Shown here: positions 42,676 to 51,419 of the stretch, piece after piece
How positions within the stretch are numbered: position 1 is the stretch's first letter
How the letters are laid out: each line of letters begins with the position of its first letter
Assembly: GCF_008386585.1 (NCBI RefSeq)
Contig: NZ_VUOB01000052.1
Coordinates: 38,643-101,163, forward strand
DNA length: 62,521 nucleotides
Origin: Solihabitans fulvus
GTDB lineage: Bacteria > Actinomycetota > Actinomycetes > Mycobacteriales > Pseudonocardiaceae
Direction of reading: 5' to 3'
The notes under the pieces: generated by a model
What the model was told of the DNA's origin: nothing
The model's input: only the letters and a program-made list of their open reading frames with translations
Database searches by the model: none
Program-made: the position numbers and the translations under genes

Positions 42676-43662
42676 TCAGTGGTACTGCTCGGCCACCCGC
42701 TGGTACTCCGCAGCCGCGTTCTCCCCGAGGTAGCCCCACGGCACGGAATGCAGCCGATCGCCCATCCCGCGCAGGTGGGTGTGGGCCCGCGCCGCGTCGC
42801 CGGCCAGGCAGAACGCGGCCGCGAACAGGTTGTGCGCCTGGAGGCTCCTCGGGTGCGGCCTCGGCTCGACCAGCCAGCGGTCCGACGCGTCGGCGATCTC
42901 GCCGTGCACCTCGCCGAAGTACTTGCCGCCCAACCGGGCGGCCGCGCGCCGGTCGTGCCGCTGCGCGGCTTCCTGCCGCCGGGACAGGAAGATCTCGAAG
43001 TGCGCCAGCGGCACCATCGCCGCGAGGGGGTGGCCCATCGGCGCCCTGGCGACCCGTTCGCGGGCGAAGGCCAGCATCTCCGCGTCGGACCCGTGCCACT
43101 TCGCGGCCCTGATCTGCACCGAATACCAGTGCGCCGGGTAGAACGTGCCGCACCGGTCGGTCACCTCGCGCCAGATCTTGTCGATCTGCTCGCGGTCCAC
43201 CTGAAGTCCCATCCCGACGGCGAGCAGGTTCGCCCACGGCGCCGGATCGTGCGGCAGCAGGGCCGCGGCCTCGTGCAGCGGCTGCACCGCCCGCCGCAGC
43301 GTCGAGTGGAACACCTTGAACCGGTCCTCGCCGACGCTGGTGGCCCATCCGCCACCGCGCACCGCCCACGCCTCCGCGATGAACGCGCGCCCGGCCAGCA
43401 GCGCGAGGTCGGGGTCCTCGTTCTCCGTCGCGCTCGCGGCGATCTTCTGCGCCTGGCCGATGAGCTCGTCGCTGAGCACCTCGGCCCGCAGCGCCCGCAG
43501 CTCGGGCTGGTCCCGGCACTCGGCCAGCACGGTCGTCGCGGCCCGCAGGTGGCCGTCGCGAACCTCGGCGACGGCCGCGTCGAGCACCGGGTCCCGGAAG
43601 GTGCGATCAATGATCATCTCCGGCACCTGGCGCCTGGGTCTCAGCCGGCGGAACAACCTCAT
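42676..43662 (-). CDS. Hypothetical protein with TPR-like helical repeats
   Basis: This 328-aa protein has a basic N-terminus (MRLFRRLRPRRQ) and otherwise alternating amphipathic helices resembling degenerate TPRs. Examples are PLHEAAALLPHDPAPWANLLAVGMGLQVDREQIDKIW and HNLFAAAFCLAGDAARAHTHLRGM. No catalytic residues, signal peptide or membrane segment are evident. Similar uncharacterised proteins occur across actinomycetes. ATG 43662 is the longest start and fits the conserved opening. It is separated by 90 bases from the AlkD-like gene on the same strand. Confidence 0.75.
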   Translation of the reverse strand: MRLFRRLRPRRQVPEMIIDRTFRDPVLDAAVAEVRDGHLRAATTVLAECRDQPELRALRAEVLSDELIGQAQKIAASATENEDPDLALLAGRAFIAEAWAVRGGGWATSVGEDRFKVFHSTLRRAVQPLHEAAALLPHDPAPWANLLAVGMGLQVDREQIDKIWREVTDRCGTFYPAHWYSVQIRAAKWHGSDAEMLAFARERVARAPMGHPLAAMVPLAHFEIFLSRRQEAAQRHDRRAAARLGGKYFGEVHGEIADASDRWLVEPRPHPRSLQAHNLFAAAFCLAGDAARAHTHLRGMGDRLHSVPWGYLGENAAAEYQRVAEQYH

Positions 43663-43752
43663 CCGGGCACCGTAATCGACTACCGTTCGCGCGCGAGCGC
43701 GGTGTGCCGCATCTTGCTGTCGCCCGGCGGATGGTCGTCGGCGGATCCGAGC

Positions 43753-44466
43753 TCAGAGGTGCTTGAGCGCCTCCCGGCGCGACAGCGGCGACAGCGCGGG
43801 ATGCGCGGCGACGAAGTCGAGGACCCACCGAGGGTCGGTCCGCGCGTGCTGCCGCAGCGCCCAGCCGATGCCCTTGCGCAGGAAGAAGTCCTGGTCCTCG
43901 ATGTTCGCCGTGACGCACTCGGCGAGCAGCGCGGTGTCCGTGGCCTCCTTCGCGCCGAGCTGGCAGATCACCGACGTGCGCCGCTTCCACCGGTCCTCGT
44001 CGCGCGCCCACTGCCGCATCGACTCGGTCAGCGCCTCGGGGCTGGCCCGCAGCAGCGGCCCGATCCGCCGCGCGGCGATCTCGTCGACGAAGTCCCACCA
44101 CGCGCCGGTGACCACCATCTCCTCGTACAGCGGCAGCAGGGCCGGGGTCTGCCAGGCCGCGTACGCGCGGTGTCCGGTGAGATCGATGGCGACGTACCGC
44201 TCCTCGCGGTGGGTCGCGCCCCGCCACAGTTCGAGCGCGGTGCCGACCAGAGTGTCCACATCGGACAGTGGATGCTCGGCGAAGAGCCTGCGGGTCATCG
44301 CCCGTCGCTCCGGGTTGGCCACGCCCCGGAACGGCATCGTCGACTTCATGTAGGCCTGCATCTGCGGCGCCTTGGCCGGATCGGCCAGCTCGGCGAGCCC
44401 GTTGCGGGCGGCGTGGACCAGGGCCGCGTCGACGAGTGCGGAGTCCACCAACGCCGTGTCGATCAC
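43753..44466 (-). CDS. AlkD-like DNA alkylation repair protein
   Basis: This 237-aa all-helical HEAT-repeat protein has family segments YMKSTMPFRGVANPERRAM, LWRGATHREERYVAIDL, GAWWDFVDEIAARRIGPLL, RWKRRTSVICQLG, DQDFFLRKGIGWALRQHAR and LSPLSRREALKHL. AlkD enzymes excise N3- and N7-alkyl purines without base flipping. The Trp-Trp-Asp-Phe-Val-Asp stretch and the later Arg-Lys-Gly are the usual active-site neighbourhood. GTG 44466 is the start. A second, unrelated alkylpurine glycosylase (60129-60755) is also in the window. Confidence 0.88.
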   Translation of the reverse strand: MIDTALVDSALVDAALVHAARNGLAELADPAKAPQMQAYMKSTMPFRGVANPERRAMTRRLFAEHPLSDVDTLVGTALELWRGATHREERYVAIDLTGHRAYAAWQTPALLPLYEEMVVTGAWWDFVDEIAARRIGPLLRASPEALTESMRQWARDEDRWKRRTSVICQLGAKEATDTALLAECVTANIEDQDFFLRKGIGWALRQHARTDPRWVLDFVAAHPALSPLSRREALKHL

Positions 44467-44868
44467 GGCACGCTCACCGTGAGCGGGAGTGTCATGGCGG
44501 CACGGTATGCCCCCGCACCGACATTCGCCCGCCTGTCGGGGTCACCAACTTGGGGCATGCCTGACGATGATGGCCGTGCCCAGCGTCACAGGCTGGGATG
44601 TAATGCTCCGTTTGACGCTTTTGTGCCATCGAACGGGTGCGCGCCGAATGGCCCACTACTTTCGGGTAGAATAGTTTTCAACAAGTTTTCCGAGTGCGAA
44701 TGTGATCTTGACCGTTCGCCTTTCGGATTCGCCTCGAACTGATTAGATTTGAGAAGACACCGCTGTGTCATCGAAACGGCAGCGCCGCCATGTGGTCGAT
44801 GCCTGCCGGGGTGGGCCCCGTAGGGGCCGGTATTTGACACTGGTTACCACCTGGAGTTCTGTTCAATC
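44467..44868 (+). promoter_or_regulatory. 402-base control region upstream of the polysaccharide operon
   Basis: No gene is supported here. The stretch 44640-44760 is much more AT-rich than the rest of the window. It holds TAGAAT at 44667-44672, TTGACC at 44708-44713 and TAGATT at 44744-44749 as possible promoter hexamers, without a well-spaced pair. A GGCCCC-GTA-GGGGCC hairpin (44814-44828) lies 40 bases before the glycosyltransferase start, in the likely leader. Confidence 0.45.
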
Positions 44869-46458
44869 ATGCTGCCCGCCGCAGTGTCCGTTGAGGCTGA
44901 TCCCGTTCCGTATTTGCCGACACCGCCCGACGAAGACGAGTTGTACTGGTATTTCGGCCCGCAACGTCGCTGGGTGCTGCTCTGTGTCTCGCTGTCCTAC
45001 ACCGCGACCGCGGTCACGTTGTTTCTGTTCTCGCTGCGCCATCCCGCATTGTGGATATTTCTCGGCGTGCTCGGGATAAACATCGTGGCGTGGTCGTTGT
45101 CGCTGTTCGACGGGCAGCGGCAGCGCCGCGTGACGCGCCAGTCGCACGAGCTGCTGGTCCGCTCCTGGCGGCCGCTGGCCGTGCCGAGCGTCGACGTCTT
45201 CCTGCCGACCGCGGGCGAACAGCTCGCCATCCTGCGCAACACCTACGAACACGTGTCCCGGCTGAGCTGGTCCGGCCGGCTGCTCGTGTGGGTGCTCGAC
45301 GACTCGGCGCGGGACGAGGTGCGCGCGCTGGCCGAGTCGTTCGGCTTCGAGTACCGCACGCGTCCCGACCGGGGCCACCTCAAGAAGGCCGGCAACCTCA
45401 ACTTCGGGCTCCGCGAGAGCGACGGCGACGTGATCGCCATCCTGGACGCGGACTTCGTGCCCCGACCCGACTTCCTCCGGCAGCTGGTGCCCTACCTGGA
45501 AGATCCGAGCACCGGCATCGTGCAGAGCCCGCAGTGCTTCGACACCGAGCCGGCGATGAACTGGGTCGAGCGTGCCGCCGGGGCCGCGCAGGAGCTGTTC
45601 TTCCGCTGGCTGCAACCCTCCCGCGACGCCGACGACGCGGCGATCTGCTGCGGCACCAACGCGATCTACCGGCGCGGCGCGCTCGCCGCCATCGACGGCT
45701 TTCCCAAGCTGTCGCACAGCGAGGACATGTTCACCGGCATCGAGATGCGCAAGCGCGGGTACCGCACCCGCTACGTCCCGGTGCTGCTGGCCAAGGGCCT
45801 CTCGCCGGACACGCTGACCTCGTTCGTGAACCAGCAGTACCGCTGGTGCATGGGCAATCTCGAACTGCTGCTCAGCCGCGAGTTCCACCGCATGGAGCTG
45901 CCGTGGCGGATGCGGCTCGGCTTCTGGAACGGCTTCGTCAGCTACTTCGTCAACGCGGTCAACGCCTTCACGGTGCCGCTGCCGCTGATCGTCATGCTGT
46001 TCGTGTACCCGCAGGACGTGCGGCCGTGGCACATGCTGCCGTTCCTCGCGCCGGTCTGGATCTGGCTGGTGCTGCTGCCGGCGGTGTCGCGGACCCGGTG
46101 GCGGTTCGAGGTCACCAGGGCGCAGCTGCTCTACAGCTTCGTGCACGCCGTGGCGATCGTGCACGTCTTCCAGCGCCGCGCCGCCACCTGGGTGCCCACC
46201 GGCGCCGCGGCGGTCCGGTCCCCGCTGGCCCGCACGGTGAGCTGGCTCGCCGTGGTGTCGCTGACGCTCACCATCGCCGCGAGCTGGCTCGGCCTCGCTA
46301 TGGCCGTCGCGCGGTACGGCTTCGCGAACTACTGGGCCACTGCGGGATTCGTGCTCGCCAACGCCTACCTCGGCCTGCCGCTCGTGCGCGACGCGCTGCG
46401 CACGCTCGCGCCGGCCAGGCCCCGCCAACCGATCCTTCCGAGGGAGGCGCAAGCCTGA
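44869..46458 (+). CDS. Processive family-2 glycosyltransferase, cellulose-synthase-like
   Basis: This 529-aa membrane protein has two N-terminal transmembrane helices (about 35-80), a cytoplasmic GT2 domain and four or more C-terminal helices. The active-site series of processive beta-glycan synthases is complete: VWVLDDSARDE near 143, AILDADFVPRPD near 192, HSEDMFTGIEM near 283 and NQQYRWCMGN near 321 (QxxRW). Such enzymes polymerise and extrude beta-glucans (cellulose, curdlan, mixed-linkage) or related polymers. No PilZ domain is present, so c-di-GMP control in cis is not indicated. The ribosome binding site before ATG 44869 is weak. Its stop overlaps the next small gene by one base. Confidence 0.93.
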   Translation: MLPAAVSVEADPVPYLPTPPDEDELYWYFGPQRRWVLLCVSLSYTATAVTLFLFSLRHPALWIFLGVLGINIVAWSLSLFDGQRQRRVTRQSHELLVRSWRPLAVPSVDVFLPTAGEQLAILRNTYEHVSRLSWSGRLLVWVLDDSARDEVRALAESFGFEYRTRPDRGHLKKAGNLNFGLRESDGDVIAILDADFVPRPDFLRQLVPYLEDPSTGIVQSPQCFDTEPAMNWVERAAGAAQELFFRWLQPSRDADDAAICCGTNAIYRRGALAAIDGFPKLSHSEDMFTGIEMRKRGYRTRYVPVLLAKGLSPDTLTSFVNQQYRWCMGNLELLLSREFHRMELPWRMRLGFWNGFVSYFVNAVNAFTVPLPLIVMLFVYPQDVRPWHMLPFLAPVWIWLVLLPAVSRTRWRFEVTRAQLLYSFVHAVAIVHVFQRRAATWVPTGAAAVRSPLARTVSWLAVVSLTLTIAASWLGLAMAVARYGFANYWATAGFVLANAYLGLPLVRDALRTLAPARPRQPILPREAQA

Positions 46459-46727
46459 TGACCGCAACGGACCTCCGCACCGCCGAGACCGACACCGCCG
46501 ACCCGATCGCCGGCGGTCCGGACACCGCCGCGCCGGCCCCGACCGACGTGACCGTCCCGGCCGCCGCCACCGCTTCCGCGACCGCGCCGGTCGACCTAGC
46601 CGTCCGGATCCCGCGCTCCCCGGCCAGCCTCGGCCGTGCCGAGGCACTCGCCCTCACCGCCGTCCTCGCCGTTCTCGGCCTGCTGGCCTCGGGCTGGGTC
46701 GACGCGATGCTGCCGTGGACCCGGTGA
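46458..46727 (+). CDS. Small single-pass membrane protein
   Basis: This 89-aa protein starts at the ATG that overlaps the glycosyltransferase stop (TGATG) and ends overlapping the acyltransferase start. About 55 residues rich in Ala, Thr, Pro and Asp are followed by one hydrophobic helix (about 62-85, ALALTAVLAVLGLLASGWV). I know no family for it. The perfect coupling on both sides argues that it is real and part of the polysaccharide machinery, perhaps a partner of the synthase. The coding-like codon bias supports it, though the composition is low in complexity. Confidence 0.7.
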   Translation: MTATDLRTAETDTADPIAGGPDTAAPAPTDVTVPAAATASATAPVDLAVRIPRSPASLGRAEALALTAVLAVLGLLASGWVDAMLPWTR

Positions 46728-48829
46728 CCGCCGCGCTCGACCGACCGGTCGCGCCAATCGCGCGACAAGGCCGGTACCGGCTCGGTTTCCGACCCGACAT
46801 CGAGGGACTGCGCGCGGTCGCCGTGCTCACCGTGCTCGGCTTTCACGCCGCCGTCCCGTTCTGCACCGGCGGCTATGTCGGCGTGGACCTGTTCTTCGTC
46901 ATTTCCGGATTCCTCATCTCCGGACTGCTGCTCGGCTCGGTCGCGGACCGAGGCGTTATCAGGTTGAAGGATTTCTACGCGCGCAGGGCGCGGCGAATTC
47001 TGCCGGCCGCCGGTGTCGTGCTGGTTGTCACCGCAATTGGTGGTTTGCTGTTGTTGCCGCCGCTGCGGCAACGCGACCTCGCCTACGACACGATCGCGGC
47101 CGCGCTCAATCTCGGGAACTGGCGGTTCGTCGCGAACCAGACCGACTATCTCGCCGCGAACACCGATCCGAGCCCGCTGCTGCACTACTGGTCCCTCGGC
47201 GTCGAGGAACAGTTCTATCTGCTCTGGGCCCCGCTGCTGCTCGGGCTGGTGCTGCTGGCTCGCAGGCTGCGCCGCTCGCCGTTCCCGCTCGTCGTCGGCG
47301 CGGTCGCCGCGATCACCCTCGGCTCCTTCGCGCTGTCGGTGTACTGGACGGGGGAGAGCCGGCCGCTGGCCTACCTCGGCTCGCCGTCGCGGGCCTGGCA
47401 GTTCGGCGTCGGGGCCGCCGTCGCGCTCGTCGCCCCGGCGGCGGCCGGCCGGTTCGCCCGCCCGGCCGGCCTGGTGGTCCGCCGGGTCCTCGGCTGGGCA
47501 GGCGCGGCCGCCATCGCCTGGTCCACCGTCACCTTCGGGCCGGGCACGCCGTTTCCCGGCACCGCGGCCCTGCTCCCGACACTCGGCGCGGCCGCGGTGA
47601 TCCTCGCCGGCACCGCGGGCGACACCAGCCCCGACGCCGCCGGCATCGGCCGGTTCCTCGGCCTCGCCCCGATCCGCGCGATCGGCAGGCTGTCCTTCGC
47701 CTGGTACCTGTGGCACTGGCCGGTGCTGATCCTCGCCGAGGCGCGGCTCGGGCCGCTGCCGTGGCCCGCAAAGCTGGCCCTGGTGCTCGCTTCGGCGCTG
47801 CCGGCCTGGCTGACCATGCGCCTGGTCGAACGCCCGCTGCGGTTCTCCGCCGCCGTGGCCGCCCGGCCGAGCCGCGGCCTGGCCACCGGCGTCACGGCGA
47901 TGATGCTGCCCGTCGCGGCCGGCCTGCTGCTCGGCAGCGGCGCCGCCCACTCGATGGGCACGGACTCGCCGACGACCGTCGGCCAGGCGTTGGTCGGCGC
48001 GGCCGAGGGCCCCACCCTGCTGGCCGGGCCGGGCGGCGGCGCGACCGGCGGCCCGGTGTTCCCCGGACCGGCCACGGCGCGCGAGGACTTCCCGCAACTG
48101 GCCGACTGCCAGGTGCCGCCCCCGGCGATCAGCAGCCCGAAGTGCCTGTTCGGCGACACCACCAGCGCGCACCGGATCGTGCTGCTCGGCGACTCCCATG
48201 CGGCGCAGTGGTTCCCGGCCGTCGCCGAGGTGGCCAAGCGCCGAGGCTGGGCGCTGGAAGTGCTCACCAAGTCGGGTTGCCCGCTGCCGAGGATCACCGT
48301 GCAGAGCCCACAGTTGGGCCGGGAGTACCGCGAGTGCGACACCTGGCGGGACGCCGCGCTCGACCGCGTCGCGGCGGGCCCGCGACCCGAGCTGATCGTG
48401 ATGTCCGCGCTCAACCGCTACACCGCCGACCGCGCCGCGCTGGCCAGGGGCTGGGACTACTCGCTCGGCCGCCTCGGCGCCACCGGGGCGCCCGTGGTGT
48501 ACCTGCGGGACACGCCGTTCGCGGCTAAGGACATCCCCACCTGCCTGTCCGGCGAGCTGGCGAACTGGTCCGCGTGCGCGTTCCCACGCACGGACGGCAT
48601 GCTGGCCGACCCGCTCGCCGAGGACGTCGTGTGGGGCCGCCGTCCCGCGCTGCGCATGGTCGACGTCACCGACGTGCTGTGCCCGCCGGGCGACCGGTGC
48701 CCCGCCGTGCTCGACGGAGTCCTGCTGTACCGGGACGACGCGCACCTCACCAACACGGCCGCCGCCCTGCTCTCCCAACGGGTGGCCAGATCGCTCGAAG
48801 TCCAGGGACTGGTTCCGGTGCTGCCATGA
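46724..48829 (+). CDS. Acyltransferase-3 membrane protein fused to an SGNH domain
   Basis: This 701-aa protein has an acyltransferase-3 membrane domain of about 10 helices (FRPDIEGLRAVAVLTVLGFHAAVP with the catalytic His, GYVGVDLFFVISGFLIS, FYARRARRILPA, HYWSLGVEEQFYLLWAP, FAWYLWHWPVLILAEARLG). A Gly/Thr linker leads to an extracellular SGNH/GDSL domain with GDSHAAQW near 487 and the C-terminal DxxH in RDDAHLT. OafA/OatA-like proteins pass an acyl group across the membrane and the SGNH domain attaches it to a polysaccharide. GTG 46724 overlaps the previous stop by four bases and is preferred over GTG 46715. Neighbours suggest that it acylates the polymer made by the GT2. Confidence 0.92.
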   Translation: MTAALDRPVAPIARQGRYRLGFRPDIEGLRAVAVLTVLGFHAAVPFCTGGYVGVDLFFVISGFLISGLLLGSVADRGVIRLKDFYARRARRILPAAGVVLVVTAIGGLLLLPPLRQRDLAYDTIAAALNLGNWRFVANQTDYLAANTDPSPLLHYWSLGVEEQFYLLWAPLLLGLVLLARRLRRSPFPLVVGAVAAITLGSFALSVYWTGESRPLAYLGSPSRAWQFGVGAAVALVAPAAAGRFARPAGLVVRRVLGWAGAAAIAWSTVTFGPGTPFPGTAALLPTLGAAAVILAGTAGDTSPDAAGIGRFLGLAPIRAIGRLSFAWYLWHWPVLILAEARLGPLPWPAKLALVLASALPAWLTMRLVERPLRFSAAVAARPSRGLATGVTAMMLPVAAGLLLGSGAAHSMGTDSPTTVGQALVGAAEGPTLLAGPGGGATGGPVFPGPATAREDFPQLADCQVPPPAISSPKCLFGDTTSAHRIVLLGDSHAAQWFPAVAEVAKRRGWALEVLTKSGCPLPRITVQSPQLGREYRECDTWRDAALDRVAAGPRPELIVMSALNRYTADRAALARGWDYSLGRLGATGAPVVYLRDTPFAAKDIPTCLSGELANWSACAFPRTDGMLADPLAEDVVWGRRPALRMVDVTDVLCPPGDRCPAVLDGVLLYRDDAHLTNTAAALLSQRVARSLEVQGLVPVLP

Positions 48830-48840
48830 GGAGTTCGCCG

Positions 48841-49782
48841 ATGCGCGTCGCGGTCCTGTTGCTGATCGCCGCCGCCCTGACGTCCTGTGCCACACCGGCC
48901 GCCCAACCACCGCCGACCCCGCCAACCGCCGGCTCGGCCGCCGCCGCCCCGTCCGCCGGCACCGCGCGGGCGCCCGCCGGCTGGACCCAGGTGTGGCGGG
49001 ACGACTTCGACGGGCCAGCGGGCTCGCCGCCGTCGACCGCCAACTGGCTCCACGACACCGGCACCTGCTACCCGGGCTGCCCGGCCAAGCAGTGGGGCAC
49101 CGGCGAGATCGAGACGATGACCGACTCGACCGCCAACGTCGCTATGGACGGCAACGGACACCTGGCCATCACCCCGGTGCGGGAGGGCGACCACTGGACG
49201 TCCGGCCGCATCGAGACGCGCCGCGCCGACTTCCAGCCGCCACCCGGCGGCGCGCTTCGCGTGGAGGCCGCGCTGCGGCTGCCCGAGGTCGGCGCGGACG
49301 GCGCGGGCTACTGGCCGGCGTTCTGGATGCTCGGCGCCGCGCTGCGCGACGGCTACCAGGGCTGGCCGGGGATCGGCGAGGTGGACGTCATGGAGTCCGT
49401 GAACGGCCGGCCGTCGGTGTTCGCCGCCATGCACTGCGGCTCGCTGCCGGACGGGCCGTGCAAGGAGGTCGGCGGCGGCCTCGGCTCGCCGGAACACCCA
49501 AGCCCGCCGGGCTTCCACACCTTCGCGGCGGAGCTGGACTACTCGACCAGCCCGCAGCAGGTCCGCTGGTACCTCGACGGCGTGCAGTTCCACACGGTGA
49601 CGGCGGCCCAGGTGGACGCCGACACCTGGCAGCGCGCCACCCAACACGGCTTCTTCCTGATCCTCAACGTCGCGATCGGCGGCCAGTTCCCCAAGGCGTA
49701 CGGCGGCGAACCGGGCCCAACAACGGTGTCCGGCCGGCCGATGCTCGTCGACCACGTGGCGGTGTACACCAAGGCCACCTGA
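48841..49782 (+). CDS. GH16 family glycoside hydrolase, lipoprotein
   Basis: This 313-aa exported lipoprotein has lipobox ALTSC with Cys16, a Pro/Ala/Ser linker and a jelly-roll GH16 domain. The catalytic motif is GEVDVMESVNG near residue 179 (ExDxxE, nucleophile and acid/base Glu), with WPAFWMLG before it and QVRWYLDGVQFHTV after. GH16 enzymes cut beta-1,3 or mixed-linkage beta-glucans and related galactans. GAGGAG stands 7 bases before ATG 48841; ATG 48826 overlaps the acyltransferase stop and is the alternative. As the last gene of the operon it may trim or release the polymer, and its specificity hints that the product contains beta-1,3 links. Confidence 0.92.
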   Translation: MRVAVLLLIAAALTSCATPAAQPPPTPPTAGSAAAAPSAGTARAPAGWTQVWRDDFDGPAGSPPSTANWLHDTGTCYPGCPAKQWGTGEIETMTDSTANVAMDGNGHLAITPVREGDHWTSGRIETRRADFQPPPGGALRVEAALRLPEVGADGAGYWPAFWMLGAALRDGYQGWPGIGEVDVMESVNGRPSVFAAMHCGSLPDGPCKEVGGGLGSPEHPSPPGFHTFAAELDYSTSPQQVRWYLDGVQFHTVTAAQVDADTWQRATQHGFFLILNVAIGGQFPKAYGGEPGPTTVSGRPMLVDHVAVYTKAT

Positions 49783-49784
49783 CC

Positions 49785-49889
49785 GCCGCGCCGCTGATGG
49801 CTGTCGGCGACGGCCAGCTCGTTGACATACATCTCGGTGCCCTTGTCCGGATGGGTCAGCTCGGCCCCGCTGATCATGCCGACCGGCAC
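49785..49889 (-). pseudogene. Remnant of a GNAT acetyltransferase
   Basis: On the minus strand about 35 codons read ISGAELTHPDKGTEMYVNEL then AVADSHQRRG. This is the beta-4/alpha-3 and acetyl-CoA-loop region of small GNAT acetyltransferases, in which QRRG is normally followed by IG/TAL. The frame is preceded by a stop and loses similarity right after RRG. No other part of the domain is found in any frame nearby, so this is a decayed fragment. Confidence 0.55.
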
Positions 49890-50033
49890 TTACCCGCACC
49901 CGCCTTCGCTGGTCAACGCTTTTTCCCGGCTCCAGCGCGATGCGGCGGCCGGCGCAGCGCCGCCGCGCCGACTGCGCGAAGATCGTGCCCGACCGGGCGG
50001 CTCGTTCGGTCGATCCGCACTGGAGGGAACCCG

Positions 50034-50681
50034 ATGGACATCGTCAACCCACAGATCAACGAGTACGTGCTCGCCCACAGCTCGCCCGCCGACGACCTGC
50101 TGCGCGAACTCGCCGCCGAGACGCGGGCGGCCACCGGCGACTCCGCCGGCATGCAGATCAGCCACGACGAGGGCGAGTTCCTCACCATGCTGGTCCGGCT
50201 GGTCGGCGCGAAGCGGGCCGTCGAGGTCGGGGTCTTCACCGGCTACTCGTCCATCTGCATCGCGCGCGGCCTGCCCGCCGACGGCCACCTGCTGGCGTGC
50301 GACGTCAGCGAGGAGTGGACGTCCGTCGCCAGGCGCTACTGGGACAGGGCCGGCGTCGCCGACCGCATCGAGCTGCGCATCGCGCCGGCCACCGAGACGC
50401 TGCGCGCGCTGCCGACCGACCAGGTGATCGACTTCGCCTTCATCGACGCGGACAAGGTCGGCTACCCGGTCTACTACGAGGAGCTGGTCAGCCGCCTGCG
50501 TCCCGGCGGCCTGATCGTGCTGGACAACGTGCTGCGCGGCGGCCGCGTTCTCGACCCGGCCTTCGACCACGAGGCCGACATTGCCATGCGCAAGATGAAC
50601 GAGACCATCGTCCGCGACGAGCGGGTCGACGCGGTCATGCTGCCGGTCCGCGATGGCGTCACGCTCGCCCGCAAGCGCTGA
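50034..50681 (+). CDS. SAM-dependent O-methyltransferase (caffeoyl-CoA/catechol type)
   Basis: This 215-aa enzyme belongs to the metal-dependent O-methyltransferase_3 family: MQISHDEGEFLTMLVRLVGAKRAVEVGVFTGYSSICIA (SAM loop near 62), DFAFIDADKVGYPVYYEELVSRLRPGGLIVLDNVLRGG and VRDGVTLARK at the end. The Asp residues of IDAD and LDN bind the divalent metal. Members methylate catechol-type small molecules; the substrate is unknown. GGAGGG lies 6 bases before ATG 50034. It starts 251 bases after the GH16 gene and is probably not part of that operon. Confidence 0.92.
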   Translation: MDIVNPQINEYVLAHSSPADDLLRELAAETRAATGDSAGMQISHDEGEFLTMLVRLVGAKRAVEVGVFTGYSSICIARGLPADGHLLACDVSEEWTSVARRYWDRAGVADRIELRIAPATETLRALPTDQVIDFAFIDADKVGYPVYYEELVSRLRPGGLIVLDNVLRGGRVLDPAFDHEADIAMRKMNETIVRDERVDAVMLPVRDGVTLARKR

Positions 50682-50729
50682 CCGCGCCGGGGACGGAATA
50701 CCCCGGCAGACCCCTCGGCTGGATCTGGC

Positions 50730-51368
50730 ATGGCACAAACCAGGGATCTCTACCTCACCGCGGCCGCAGCGGCGGCGGAACTGCTCGCCGCCCCGGAGGT
50801 GGCCGCCAGGTGGCACGAGCCGAGCGCGTTGCCGAAGCTCAGCGTGCGGGGCCTCGCCGGGCATCTGGCCGGGCAGGTCTTCTTCATCCCCGCGATGCTT
50901 GCCGAGCCGGTGCCGACCGAGCAGCCCATCTCGATCCACGAGTACTACGCGCGGGTGAGCTGGATCGGATCCGACCTCGACGATCCGTTCAACGTGCTGA
51001 TCCGGACCGGAGGTGAACAGGATGCGGCGGACGGTGCGGCGGCGCTGGCGGCCAGGGTCGCGGCCACCGTGGAGGAGTTGCGGACCGTGCTGCCCGCCGC
51101 GCCGTCGCGGACGGTCCGGCGGCCAACCTGGGGACCGTGGTCGATCAGCCTGGACGACTTCGTGACGAGCCGGCTGCTGGAGGTCGTCGTGCACAGCGAC
51201 GATCTGGCCCACAGCGTGGGAGTCCCGACGCCGGAGCTGCCGGCCGAGGCCGTCGAGACCGTCGTCGATCTGCTGTCCCGGATCGCGCTGCGCCGCCACG
51301 GCGCGGTCAACGTGCTGCGCGCCCTCACCCGCGCCGAGCGCGCCCCGGCCTCGATCTCCGCCATCTAG
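50730..51368 (+). CDS. DinB/MDMPI-fold protein (mycothiol-dependent maleylpyruvate isomerase N-terminal domain type)
   Basis: This 212-aa four-helix-bundle protein has LSVRGLAGHLAGQVFFIP and TSRLLEVVVHSDDLAHSVGVP, where the spaced His and Glu residues form the metal site of the DinB/MDMPI superfamily. Many actinobacterial members are thought to be mycothiol-dependent transferases, but the specific reaction is unknown. The ribosome binding site before ATG 50730 is weak. The stop codon lies in an 18-base tandem repeat, and a strong terminator separates it from argC. Confidence 0.82.
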   Translation: MAQTRDLYLTAAAAAAELLAAPEVAARWHEPSALPKLSVRGLAGHLAGQVFFIPAMLAEPVPTEQPISIHEYYARVSWIGSDLDDPFNVLIRTGGEQDAADGAAALAARVAATVEELRTVLPAAPSRTVRRPTWGPWSISLDDFVTSRLLEVVVHSDDLAHSVGVPTPELPAEAVETVVDLLSRIALRRHGAVNVLRALTRAERAPASISAI

Positions 51369-51396
51369 ATCGTCGCCGCCATCTAGAACGTCGCCG
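51361..51396. repeat. 18-base tandem duplication at the stop codon
   Basis: CCATCTAGATCGTCGCCG (51361-51378) is repeated with one change at 51379-51396. The TAG of the first copy is the stop of the preceding gene and the second copy lies outside the frame. Confidence 0.7.
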
Positions 51397-51419
51397 ACCC
51401 GCCCGTGAAGTCCTGGTGG

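Noticed and set aside
44586..44840. 84-codon minus-strand frame upstream of the glycosyltransferase
   Set aside because: No ribosome binding site, no recognisable motif, and it occupies the AT-rich control region; more likely non-coding.
46298..48925. 875-codon minus-strand frame across the acyltransferase gene
   Set aside because: Antisense to a well-supported membrane protein with intact motifs; the product is low-complexity.
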